Of a DNA stretch of 19,549 nucleotides, positions 1 to 7,613 are shown piece after piece. Position 1 is the stretch's first letter. The number at the start of each line of letters is the position of its first letter. A model generated the notes under the pieces. It had not been told where the DNA came from, did not search any database, and saw only the letters and a program-made list of their open reading frames with translations. Made by a program: the position numbers and the translations under genes. The stretch comes from Firmicutes bacterium UBA5286 (GTDB lineage Bacteria; Bacillota; Proteinivoracia; UBA4975): positions 1 to 19,549 of the forward strand of contig DHSM01000003.1 of assembly GCA_002408465.1 (NCBI GenBank). The letters are read 5' to 3'.

Positions 1-24
1 CTACTCAAAGGGGAGCATATCATT

Positions 25-996
25 TCAGCGGTGATTTTTTATATAGCTTAGCAGCATATCCTCAATTGTGCGAGAACAAGTACAGGTAAATATTTCTCCC
101 TTGAGGGCGGCAGTCCCAGGCATCCCCTTTAAGTACCACGCCAGATGTTTGCGCATGAACAGCAACCCCCTGTCCTGGCCGCGATAAGCCAACTCCATGC
201 GAAGGTGGCGGATAGACATTTCAATCCGTTGATCAAGAGAAGGAGGCTGATACTCTCTGCCCTCGAGAGCGGCCTTGACCTCGGCAAACAGCCAGGGATT
301 GCCTAGGGCGCCCCTGGCCAGCATGATTCCGGCGCAGCCTGTCTGCTCCTGCATGGCCAGGGCATCCCTGCCCTTCCATATATCCCCATTGCCAATGACG
401 GGAATATCTACAGCCTTGACTGCCTGGGCAATGATTTCCCAGTTGGCCTTGCCGCTGTACATCTGTTCCCGGGTGCGGCCGTGGACAGTTATTGCGGAAG
501 CTCCGGCTGCAGCCAGCCGCTGAGCCAGGGATGGTGCATTGATTGAAGTCTTGTCCCAGCCCGCCCGGATTTTTACTGTGACGGGAATGGAAACGGCGGC
601 GGCCACCTGGCGGACAATCGTCTCCGCCAGTTGGGGATGGCGCATTAGGGCCGCGCCTTCACCATTGCCGACGATTTTGGGCACGGGACAACCCATGTTT
701 ATATCCACCAGTCTTGCCCCTTCTGCCTGGGCGACCTTGGCTGCAGCAGCCAGCACCTGAGGACAGGAGCCAAAGAGCTGGACGCCGATTGGCGATTCAC
801 CTTCTATATCTAACATGTCCCAGGTCCTGGGGTTCTTGAATTCAATTGCCTTGCCGCTGATCATTTCGGTAAAGGCCAGATCACAGCCTTGCTCCCTGGC
901 CAAAGTGCGGAAAGGTTTATCTGTGACGCCAGCCATTGGCGCCAGCCACAGGGGATTAATTTTTAGATTGCCAACTAGAATGCAATTATTGGTCAT
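25..996 (-). CDS. dusB: tRNA-dihydrouridine synthase, DusB-type
   Basis: FMN-dependent, NADPH-using enzyme that reduces specific uridines in the tRNA D-loop to dihydrouridine in the cytosol. The protein is a full-length TIM-barrel Dus of about 323 residues. Visible family signatures are the N-terminal LAPMAGVTDKPFR segment (about residues 18-30), the INMGCP motif with the catalytic Cys (about residue 103), followed by K and GxGAALM, and the VKIRAGWD and TVHGRTREQMYSG segments of the FMN/tRNA pocket. I chose the ATG at 996 because the GAGG at about 1003-1006 sits 6-7 bases upstream. An ATG two codons earlier (1002) is possible but almost touches that GAGG. It begins 18 bases after the nadC stop, so it is probably the last gene of the nad operon; the two functions are not metabolically linked. 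The assignment to the DusB subgroup rests on general resemblance. Confidence 0.93.
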   Translation of the reverse strand: MTNNCILVGNLKINPLWLAPMAGVTDKPFRTLAREQGCDLAFTEMISGKAIEFKNPRTWDMLDIEGESPIGVQLFGSCPQVLAAAAKVAQAEGARLVDINMGCPVPKIVGNGEGAALMRHPQLAETIVRQVAAAVSIPVTVKIRAGWDKTSINAPSLAQRLAAAGASAITVHGRTREQMYSGKANWEIIAQAVKAVDIPVIGNGDIWKGRDALAMQEQTGCAGIMLARGALGNPWLFAEVKAALEGREYQPPSLDQRIEMSIRHLRMELAYRGQDRGLLFMRKHLAWYLKGMPGTAALKGEIFTCTCSRTIEDMLLSYIKNHR

Positions 997-1014
997 GCAC
1001 ATACCTCACCTGGT

Positions 1015-1854
1015 CTACTGTTTGGGTTGATCGAGATCGAAACCTATATCGAGAGCCCGCACAGAGTGGGTTAAAGCGCCCATTGATATGTAGTCGACAC
1101 CTGCAGCTGCGTACCCAGCAAGATTGGATGCGTCAATAGATCCCGATGCCTCTGTTATTGCCCGCCCGGCTACAATGCCAACAGCCTGGGCAACTTGGGC
1201 CGGAGTCATGTTATCCAACATGATTATCTCTGCCCCTGCGTCCAGCGCTTGCTGCAACTGAGTGAAAGTCTCGACTTCTACTTCTACCTTGAGGGTATGG
1301 CCAATCTGCTTGCGCACTTGGGCAACTGCCTGACTAATGCCTCCGGCCAATTTAATATGATTGTCTTTTAACATTACCGCATCATACAAGCCCCAGCGGT
1401 GGTTAAAGCCGCCGCCGATGCGGACAGCGTATTTTTCAAACCAGCGCAGACCCGGAGTGGTCTTGCGGGTGTCTGTAATCCGGGTTGAGCCATGCAGGCC
1501 AACAATTTCCACCATCTCTGCAGTCTCGGTGGCAATTCCACTTAACCTCTGCAAGAGATTGAGGGCTACCCTTTCCCCCTGGAGCAACAGTTCTCCAGGA
1601 CCATCAATATACGCCAGCCGGGTTTCGGCATCAACGGCTTGGCCCTCGTGAATTAAAGAAGTCCATTGCTCGGCGCCCAGCAGAGCAAAGATCCTCTGGG
1701 CAAAGGGGAGTCCGGCAATAATGCCGGGGGCGCGTGCGGTAAACCAGCCTCTTCTGATACCGGCACTGGGAAAGCAAGAACTCGTTATATCGCCGCTGCC
1801 CAAGTCCTCGGCAAGAATTTCCCGAAGTTTTTGGTCAAGTTGGATAGCAATCAT
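1015..1854 (-). CDS. nadC: nicotinate-nucleotide pyrophosphorylase (carboxylating), NadC
   Basis: Quinolinate phosphoribosyltransferase, the third step of de novo NAD synthesis: quinolinate plus PRPP gives nicotinate mononucleotide, CO2 and pyrophosphate. At 279 residues it has the usual length. Recognisable blocks are the EDLGSGDITS substrate-entry region (16-25), ERVALNLLQRLSGIAT (94-109), the TRKTTPGLR quinolinate/PRPP-binding segment (129-137), KDNH (163-166), EVEVE, MLDNM and EASGSI. The ATG at 1854 overlaps the nadB TGA in an ATGA arrangement, preceded by a GGAGGG ribosome binding site, so translation is probably coupled to nadB. All expected basic active-site residues appear present. 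Confidence 0.97.
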   Translation of the reverse strand: MIAIQLDQKLREILAEDLGSGDITSSCFPSAGIRRGWFTARAPGIIAGLPFAQRIFALLGAEQWTSLIHEGQAVDAETRLAYIDGPGELLLQGERVALNLLQRLSGIATETAEMVEIVGLHGSTRITDTRKTTPGLRWFEKYAVRIGGGFNHRWGLYDAVMLKDNHIKLAGGISQAVAQVRKQIGHTLKVEVEVETFTQLQQALDAGAEIIMLDNMTPAQVAQAVGIVAGRAITEASGSIDASNLAGYAAAGVDYISMGALTHSVRALDIGFDLDQPKQ

Positions 1855-3449
1855 TCTATGCCCTCCTTCATTGCCTTAAATTTCGGTTCCTGTCCCCTTT
1901 GGAAGACCCAGTGTCCCAACTGTCCTGGCCGGGGACGGGGGTAATCAAAACGATAGTGGCCGCCCCTGCTCTCTTTCCGCAAGAGTGCTGCCTGGGTGAT
2001 GATTTTAGCCAGGGTAAGCATATTGACAAGCTCCATGCTCCTTTTATCGGCATAGGTCCCGGCAGGGACTTTGACTGTCAGGGCGGTCAAAATTGCCTGG
2101 GCCTTCTCCATGCCTTGTCCATCCCGGCGTAAACCTACCAAACGCCACATGGTTTTCCCTAACTCCTCAAGGATTGCTGGGGCATCAGTGTTTTCAGGCA
2201 GCAGCGCTGGGGCTGGGCATTGAACAGCAATAGGTTTTTTCCTTGACCCTTTAATCGACTCGGCAATCCTGCGCCCAAAAACCAGCGCTTCCAACAGAGA
2301 ATTGCTGGCCAGGCGATTGGCCCCGTGCACACCGCTGCAGCTGACCTCACCACAGGCGAAGAGGCCGGGAACTCCCGTCTTGCCGTTGATGTCAGTGATA
2401 ATTCCGCCCATAAAATAATGAGCTGCCGGAGCGACAGGGATTAATTCTCCGGGAAGCTTGAGGCCAAATTCAGTGCATTTTTGATAGATTGTCGGAAAAC
2501 GATTGGGGAAGTCTTTATCCGCCAGGGGAGAAACATCCAGCCACAGGTTTTTGGCCCCGGTCTTTTCCATTTCGCTGACCATTGCCCTGGCGACGATATC
2601 CCTGGGGGCAAGTTCTGCCTGGGCATGGTAAGCAGGCATAAATCTTTCCTTGCTGTCATTGAGCAATAATGCTCCTTCGCCGCGCACCGCTTCAGAAATC
2701 AAAAAGCGGGGAGCTCCTTCCAGCATCAAAGCGGTTGGATGGAACTGCACAAATTCCATATCCCCCAGGCGGACACCGGCCCGCCAGGCCATGGCAATCC
2801 CGTCGCCAGTAGCTACCGGCGGATTGGTGGTATTTTGAAAGAGCTTGCAGGCGCCGCCGCTGGCCATCACTGTATGGGCGGCGTTTACTGCATATAGTTC
2901 CCCATCTGGATCAAGGCAAAACAAGCCGGCGCAGCCAGAATCATCCATGATAAGGTCGAGGGCAAGAGTATGGGTCCTCACTGTAATGTTTGGGAAGTGA
3001 CTGAGTCTAGCCGTCAACGCCTCCCGAATTGCTTTGCCCGTTGCATCGCCCCTGGCATGGAGAATTCTCCGCTTGCTGTGGGCCCCTTCCTTAGTCAAGG
3101 CGAGACCAAATTTGTTTTTGTCAAAATTCACGCCCATATCAATGAGACTTCTTATGCCGGCAGGGCCCTCTTGGACGAGGGTGTTGACAGCTTCAAAATC
3201 ACAAAGGCCTGCACCCGCGTTTAAAGTATCCTGCAGATGCAAATGGGGAGTATCCTGTTCAGAAATTGAAGCAGCGATACCACCCTGGGCTTGTTCGGTA
3301 TTGCTTTCATCCAGGCCTGATTTCGCCAACAGCAAAATCCTTTTGCCGGATTCAGCTGCCAACAGGGCGGTATACAAACCGGCCACTCCCCCGCCGACCA
3401 CAACCACATCCCATAATTGATTTTTTTCTGACGATGAGGCAGAAAGCAT
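1851..3449 (-). CDS. nadB: L-aspartate oxidase, NadB
   Basis: FAD enzyme of the succinate dehydrogenase/fumarate reductase flavoprotein family that oxidises L-aspartate to iminoaspartate, the substrate NadA condenses to quinolinate. It can use fumarate instead of oxygen, which suits an anaerobe. Visible features are the N-terminal dinucleotide fold (VVVVGGGVAGLYTALLAA), the SNTEQAQGGIAAS loop, HARGDATGKAI, QFHPTAL, EAVRGEGALLL, and the C-terminal GANRLASNSLLEALVFGRR FAD segment followed by a helical domain. About 532 residues is normal. The start is uncertain. The ATG at 3449 lies 11 bases after a GGGAG ribosome site; a GTG at 3461 overlaps that site and would add four residues. It follows nadA with about 20 bases between them and ends in a 4-base overlap with nadC. 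Confidence 0.96.
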   Translation of the reverse strand: MLSASSSEKNQLWDVVVVGGGVAGLYTALLAAESGKRILLLAKSGLDESNTEQAQGGIAASISEQDTPHLHLQDTLNAGAGLCDFEAVNTLVQEGPAGIRSLIDMGVNFDKNKFGLALTKEGAHSKRRILHARGDATGKAIREALTARLSHFPNITVRTHTLALDLIMDDSGCAGLFCLDPDGELYAVNAAHTVMASGGACKLFQNTTNPPVATGDGIAMAWRAGVRLGDMEFVQFHPTALMLEGAPRFLISEAVRGEGALLLNDSKERFMPAYHAQAELAPRDIVARAMVSEMEKTGAKNLWLDVSPLADKDFPNRFPTIYQKCTEFGLKLPGELIPVAPAAHYFMGGIITDINGKTGVPGLFACGEVSCSGVHGANRLASNSLLEALVFGRRIAESIKGSRKKPIAVQCPAPALLPENTDAPAILEELGKTMWRLVGLRRDGQGMEKAQAILTALTVKVPAGTYADKRSMELVNMLTLAKIITQAALLRKESRGGHYRFDYPRPRPGQLGHWVFQRGQEPKFKAMKEGIE

Positions 3450-3467
3450 AATATCATTCACTCCCTG

Positions 3468-4376
3468 CTATTGAACTGCCAGCATTCGCTCCAGGGCCAG
3501 CCAGGCCCCCTCAGCAACATCTCCCGGCACCGAAACCTGCGGCGCCAGTGTTTTCAAAGAATTTGCAACCTTGTCTAAGGTGGTCAGTTTCATGTTTGAG
3601 CAAAATAAATTCGGGTCAGGGAAGATAAAGCTTTTCTCGGGCGCTGCCTTTTTTAAGGCATGCTCCAGGCCAATTTCTGTGCCGACAATGAAGGTCTTTG
3701 CTTCTGCACTGCGGGCGATTTTGAGCATGCCGGTGGTCCCGGTGACATAATCTGCAATCGCGGCGACTTCGGAACGGCACTCGGGATGAACCATCACCAG
3801 GGCTTGCGGGTGCGCTTGTGTAGCTTTTCGAATATCTTCAGCCCTTAAACCATCATGAGCATAACAATATCCATGCCAAAGAATTATTTCCTTATCGGTC
3901 CTGGCGGCAACAAATTGCCCCATGTTGCGGTCAGGGACAAAGATTATCTTAGCCTGAGGCAGAGAATTTACCACTTTTAAAACATTAGCAGAGGTACAGC
4001 AGATATCCGATTCAGCCTTAATCGCGGCCGAGGTATTGACATAGCTGACCACCGCCGCTTGGGGATGCTCTTTTTTCAACCTGCGCAAGCCCTCCACAGC
4101 GGCCGTGTCGGCCATGGGGCAGCCTGCTTCTGGTTCAGGAAGCAAGACGGTTTTGCCGGGAGAGAGAATGGCGGCCACTTCCGCCATAAAGCGAACTCCG
4201 CAAAAGACAATTACATCTGCATCAGTTTGTGCCGCTTGCTGACTTAAGCCAAAGGAATCGCCAACATAATCGGCGATATCTTGAATTTCAGGCCTTTGAT
4301 AATAGTGACTTAGGATCACTGCCTTTGTTTGCTCCTTCATTTTTTCTATCTGTGCCCGTAAGCCGCAGTTGTTCAT
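3468..4376 (-). CDS. nadA: quinolinate synthase A, NadA
   Basis: Iron-sulfur enzyme that condenses iminoaspartate with dihydroxyacetone phosphate to quinolinate. The protein has 302 residues, the short form of the family. Three cysteines match the family's [4Fe-4S] ligands by position and surroundings: Cys86 (AGCPMAD), Cys171 (HGYCYAH) and Cys259 (NLFCSNMK). Other family blocks are SHYYQRPEIQDIADYVGDS near the start, CGVRFMAE, YVNTSA and HPECRSEV with the TGTTGM segment. The ATG at 4376 lies 8 bases after a GGGGG ribosome site. It is the first gene of nadA-nadB-nadC-dusB and has a good promoter just upstream. The cluster is oxygen-sensitive in known NadA proteins. Confidence 0.97.
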   Translation of the reverse strand: MNNCGLRAQIEKMKEQTKAVILSHYYQRPEIQDIADYVGDSFGLSQQAAQTDADVIVFCGVRFMAEVAAILSPGKTVLLPEPEAGCPMADTAAVEGLRRLKKEHPQAAVVSYVNTSAAIKAESDICCTSANVLKVVNSLPQAKIIFVPDRNMGQFVAARTDKEIILWHGYCYAHDGLRAEDIRKATQAHPQALVMVHPECRSEVAAIADYVTGTTGMLKIARSAEAKTFIVGTEIGLEHALKKAAPEKSFIFPDPNLFCSNMKLTTLDKVANSLKTLAPQVSVPGDVAEGAWLALERMLAVQ

Positions 4377-4406
4377 CTTGTTTTCCCCCTAGAAAATGCT
4401 GAATTT

Positions 4407-4435
4407 ATTATCCGTCAAATGAATGGGCTTGTCAA
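4407..4435 (-). promoter_or_regulatory. predicted sigma-A promoter of nadA-nadB-nadC-dusB
   Basis: On the minus strand a perfect TTGACA (4430-4435) is followed after 17 bases by GATAAT (4407-4412), five of six matches to the -10 consensus. Transcription would begin near 4400, about 25 bases before the nadA ATG. Two direct copies of TTGTC (plus strand 4429-4433 and 4437-4441, 8-base period) overlap the -35 and could be an operator. In Gram-positives nad operons are often controlled by NiaR, but I cannot confirm a NiaR site by eye. Confidence 0.72.
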
Positions 4436-4506
4436 TTTGTCTGCCCTAGAAGGGATTTTTGCTCTCCAGGTCGAACTCTCTGTAGTCAGACTTTGGAGGG
4501 AAGATA

Positions 4507-5898
4507 ATGCTTAAAACTCTGTTTTCCAATCCGGTTACCCGCACTTTTATTGCCTTGATAATTGCTGTCATCTCAGTTTTGGGGGCTTTTTTCACCTATG
4601 TCACTGCTCCCGAGGACTTTGGCAATACCAGCGTCCAGTTTGACATCGACATGGTTTACTACTTTGCCGATGACTGGAGCGTGGCCTACGACTATGCGAA
4701 AATCAATTTTTCCCCGGGAACTCTCGTCATCCCCGGTTATCATCAGGGGCGGGTTGTAGCGGTGCTTTTGATTCCGCCGGAAGATCATCCCGGCGCTTTC
4801 AGCCTGTCTTTTCCTCAGGAATACAGAGGGGAACTGCCGGAAACCATTGAGGACAACCTAGAGCAGGTTTTGATTTTGCTTGACTACGCCGATTATGCCA
4901 AGATACTTCAGGATTCCGGCGATACCATCCTTTTGCGGGCAGATGAAATCACCGAAGCTGATGTGCCCAACCAATATCTCAAGCGTCAGCTGGAACATGG
5001 CTACAGCTTGCTGACCAGCTACGACATCTTTGGCTATACTAACTGGCTGCTTCCCACATCTCAGACAGTCCTGCTGCGTCTGTGGGGGTCTAGGCTGGGC
5101 ATGCTTACCTATTATGAAGATGCCTGGGTTAAGGTGACGGCCCCAGATTTTTCCCTGCACTTTGCCCATCCCCAGCTGGAAAGGCAGTACTATCCCCCGG
5201 CCAGCTACCGCATTCGCGCTCTGGTGTACATGGCTTTTCTCGCTTTAACTGCCGCAAGCCTAATTGCTTTTATTGCTGGGGGACTGGAGAACAAGGAAAA
5301 AGAAATAAAGGGTCAGTACGATATTTGTCAGACCATTGCCGCCCTTTTAGGCACATTAATATACGCCGCTGCTCTTTCTGCCTTTAATCAATTTTTCCAG
5401 CCCTCACCGTTCGCAACAGCCGCTTTATGGGCTCTTCCCCTAGTGGGAGTTGTCATTTGGTCTCGAAAGGCCCGATTAGAACCAGCCTTTTTTGGAATTT
5501 CCGTCCACGGTCTGGCTGTTGGGCTTATAGCCGCTGTCAGCGTCTGCATTTTGTTTGCTCTGGGCTCGGCCTTTTCTCTGCCCGTGGGCTTCAAATTTGA
5601 TACTGTGCTTATTCCCCTAGCCGTGGCAATTATTTTACGGGAAGCTCTGCTCAGGGGATTCTGCCAGCGCATTATCTCTCACTGGCTGCATCCCCTGGCA
5701 GGACTGCTGATTGTCTCTTGTGCCTGGGCCCTGATTGCAGTCTTTACGGGACCAGCGCCAGGGGGAGTGCTGGCTCTCGCTTCCGCCCTGGGCCAGTCCC
5801 TGGTAGTGGGCTATCTATACCATTGTTCTAAAAATCTCTTCGCCCCCTGTCTGCTGGCAGCATTGTTGGAACTGGCGCCATTAATTATAAAGTTTTAG
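4507..5898 (+). CDS. multi-pass membrane protein with a degenerate CPBP/Abi-like C-terminal domain
   Basis: Unrecognised protein of 463 residues, the only gene on the plus strand. Layout: one N-terminal membrane helix (about 12-31), a long soluble region (about 34-235, probably extracytoplasmic, rich in aromatic and acidic residues, no known domain seen), then about eight hydrophobic helices from 237 to 461. The last third resembles CPBP intramembrane proteases. REALLRGFCQ (378-387) aligns with the EExxxRG motif but has Arg for the first Glu; the second-motif FxxxH reads WALIA (407-411) without His; the third-motif His is Ala451 and its Asn partner is Glu455. It is therefore probably catalytically dead or does something else. 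The ATG at 4507 follows GGAGGG (4495-4500) by 6 bases. It diverges from nadA and converges on fhs; I see no convincing plus-strand promoter. Function unknown. Confidence 0.75.
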   Translation: MLKTLFSNPVTRTFIALIIAVISVLGAFFTYVTAPEDFGNTSVQFDIDMVYYFADDWSVAYDYAKINFSPGTLVIPGYHQGRVVAVLLIPPEDHPGAFSLSFPQEYRGELPETIEDNLEQVLILLDYADYAKILQDSGDTILLRADEITEADVPNQYLKRQLEHGYSLLTSYDIFGYTNWLLPTSQTVLLRLWGSRLGMLTYYEDAWVKVTAPDFSLHFAHPQLERQYYPPASYRIRALVYMAFLALTAASLIAFIAGGLENKEKEIKGQYDICQTIAALLGTLIYAAALSAFNQFFQPSPFATAALWALPLVGVVIWSRKARLEPAFFGISVHGLAVGLIAAVSVCILFALGSAFSLPVGFKFDTVLIPLAVAIILREALLRGFCQRIISHWLHPLAGLLIVSCAWALIAVFTGPAPGGVLALASALGQSLVVGYLYHCSKNLFAPCLLAALLELAPLIIKF

Positions 5899-5909
5899 GG
5901 TACTAATGA

Positions 5910-5935
5910 AACGGGGAGGCAATTGCCTCCCCGTT
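5910..5935. terminator. bidirectional terminator between the membrane gene and fhs
   Basis: A perfect 26-base palindrome with half-site AACGGGGAGGCAA, lying 11 bases after the plus-strand stop and 7 bases after the fhs stop. Folded as RNA from either strand it gives a very stable GC-rich stem. The U-tracts are poor (CCCGTTTC on the plus side, CCCGTTTCATT on the minus side). Its place between convergent genes makes a shared terminator the simplest reading. Confidence 0.75.
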
Positions 5936-5942
5936 CCCGTTT

Positions 5943-7613
5943 CTAGAATAAGCCGGTGATTATGCCATCACTAGTAATATCCATATTGCAGGCAGCGGGA
6001 TGCTTGGGCAGCCCCGGCATGGTCATGATGTTGCCGGTGATGGCAACAACGAAGCCTGCGCCGGCAGAGACCTTGACTTCCCGGACGGTGATGTTAAAGC
6101 CGCTGGGGCGCCCCAGCAAGGCAGGATTGTCGGAGAGAGAATATTGGGTCTTGGCCATGCAGATGGGCATTTTGCCGAAACCGTTGGCTTCCAAGGATTT
6201 AATTGCCTTCAGGGCGTCTTTGGTAAACTCCACCCCGTCGGCTCCGTAGATTTCCCGGGCAATGGCAGTGATCTTTTGCTTGATAGGCAAATCTACTGAG
6301 TACAGGGGATGGAAATCGGCCTTTTCCTCTGCGAGTATCCTCAGCAGTTCTTCTGCCAGGGCTATGCCGCCTTCGCCGCCCTTGGCCCATACTTCAGAAA
6401 GGGCCCAGGGCACACCCATTTGACCGCAGAGCTGGGAGACGAGTTTGAGTTCTGCCTCGGTGTCAGTGGGGAAGCGATTGATGGCAACCACCAGGGGAAG
6501 GCCAAAATTGCGGATATTTTCCGCCTGTTTTTCCAGGTTGGCCATCCCTGCTTTGAGGGCCTCAAGATTTTCTGCAGCCAAATCAGCCTTGGCCACGCCG
6601 CCATGAATCTTAAGGGCACGGATTGTAGCTACCAGCACAACTGCATCAGGTTTCAGTCCTGCCAGGCGGCATTTTATGTTAAAGAATTTTTCCGCCCCTA
6701 AATCCGCGCCGAAACCTGCTTCTGTAAGCAAATAATCTCCTAACTTGAGGCCCAGTTTGGTGGCGGCTACGCTGTTGCAGCCGTGGGCGATGTTGGCGAA
6801 AGGACCGCCGTGAATGAAGGCCGGGCCATTTTCAAGAGTTTGAACCAAATTGGGTTTGATGGCATCCTTGAGGAGCAGAGCCATGGCGCCTTGGGCTTTG
6901 AGGTCGCCGGCAGTAACCGGCTGTTTTTGGTAGTTATAGGCCACGACGATTTTGCTCAGGCGCTGTTTAAGGTCATCAAGGTCAGAAGCCAGGCAGAGAA
7001 TGGCCATGACTTCTGAGGCAACGGTAATGTCAAACCCGTCTTCTCTGGGGAAACCGTTGTTGCGTCCGCCCAGGCCAATGACTGTGTTTCTTAGGGCCCT
7101 TTCGTTCATGTCCATGGCCCGCTTAAACACTATGCTGCGGGAATCAATGCCCAGCTGATTGCCTTGATGCAGGTGATTGTCCAAAAGGGCGGCCAAGAGG
7201 TTGTGGGCTGTGGTAATGGCATGGATGTCGCCGGTGAAGTGTAGATTGATGTCCTCCATGGGCACCACCTGGGCATAACCGCCGCCAGCAGCGCCGCCCT
7301 TGACACCCATACAGGGTCCCAGGGATGGTTCACGCAGAGCGATGATAGCATTTTTACCCATTCTGCGCATTGCCTGGCCAAGGCCAACCAAGGTGGTGGA
7401 TTTGCCTTCGCCAGCGGGAGTAGGATTGATGGCTGTAACTAAGACCAGCTTGCCATCCGGCTTGTCAGCCAGGCGCTTAAAAGTTTCCAGGGAGGCCTTG
7501 GCCTTGTACTGTCCGTATAGCTCGATTTCGTCTTCTTGAAGGCCAATGCCCTTTGCTATTTCAACAATCGGCTTCATCTTGGCTTCTTGGGCAATTTGAA
7601 TATCAGTCTTCAT
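5943..7613 (-). CDS. fhs: formate-tetrahydrofolate ligase (10-formyl-THF synthetase)
   Basis: ATP-dependent ligase joining formate to tetrahydrofolate to give 10-formyl-THF. The reaction is reversible, so it can also yield formate and ATP. The 556-residue protein has the family's usual length. Visible features are the nucleotide-binding TPAGEGKST loop (65-73), REPSLGPCMGVKGGAAGGG, NLHFTGDIHAI, the AFIHGGPFANIAHG folate region, ADLGAEKFFNIKCR, and a C-terminal block with PRTP-domain-like MTMPGLP. The reading frame is open far upstream, but the ATG at 7613, with AGGAGG at 7620-7625, is clearly the start. It overlaps the end of hutI by 11 bases, so it is translated as the last gene of the hut operon. 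Its place there suggests that the one-carbon unit from histidine is recovered as ATP; this is inference. Confidence 0.97.
   Translation of the reverse strand: MKTDIQIAQEAKMKPIVEIAKGIGLQEDEIELYGQYKAKASLETFKRLADKPDGKLVLVTAINPTPAGEGKSTTLVGLGQAMRRMGKNAIIALREPSLGPCMGVKGGAAGGGYAQVVPMEDINLHFTGDIHAITTAHNLLAALLDNHLHQGNQLGIDSRSIVFKRAMDMNERALRNTVIGLGGRNNGFPREDGFDITVASEVMAILCLASDLDDLKQRLSKIVVAYNYQKQPVTAGDLKAQGAMALLLKDAIKPNLVQTLENGPAFIHGGPFANIAHGCNSVAATKLGLKLGDYLLTEAGFGADLGAEKFFNIKCRLAGLKPDAVVLVATIRALKIHGGVAKADLAAENLEALKAGMANLEKQAENIRNFGLPLVVAINRFPTDTEAELKLVSQLCGQMGVPWALSEVWAKGGEGGIALAEELLRILAEEKADFHPLYSVDLPIKQKITAIAREIYGADGVEFTKDALKAIKSLEANGFGKMPICMAKTQYSLSDNPALLGRPSGFNITVREVKVSAGAGFVVAITGNIMTMPGLPKHPAACNMDITSDGIITGLF

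Noticed and set aside
1..23. Possible start of another gene after dusB (ATG at 23 on the minus strand)
   Set aside because: Only seven codons are visible, with no clear ribosome site, so no gene can be supported.
4446..4462. CCCT-AGA-AGGG followed by five Ts upstream of the plus-strand gene, like a small terminator or attenuator
   Set aside because: The stem has only four pairs and is too weak to call.
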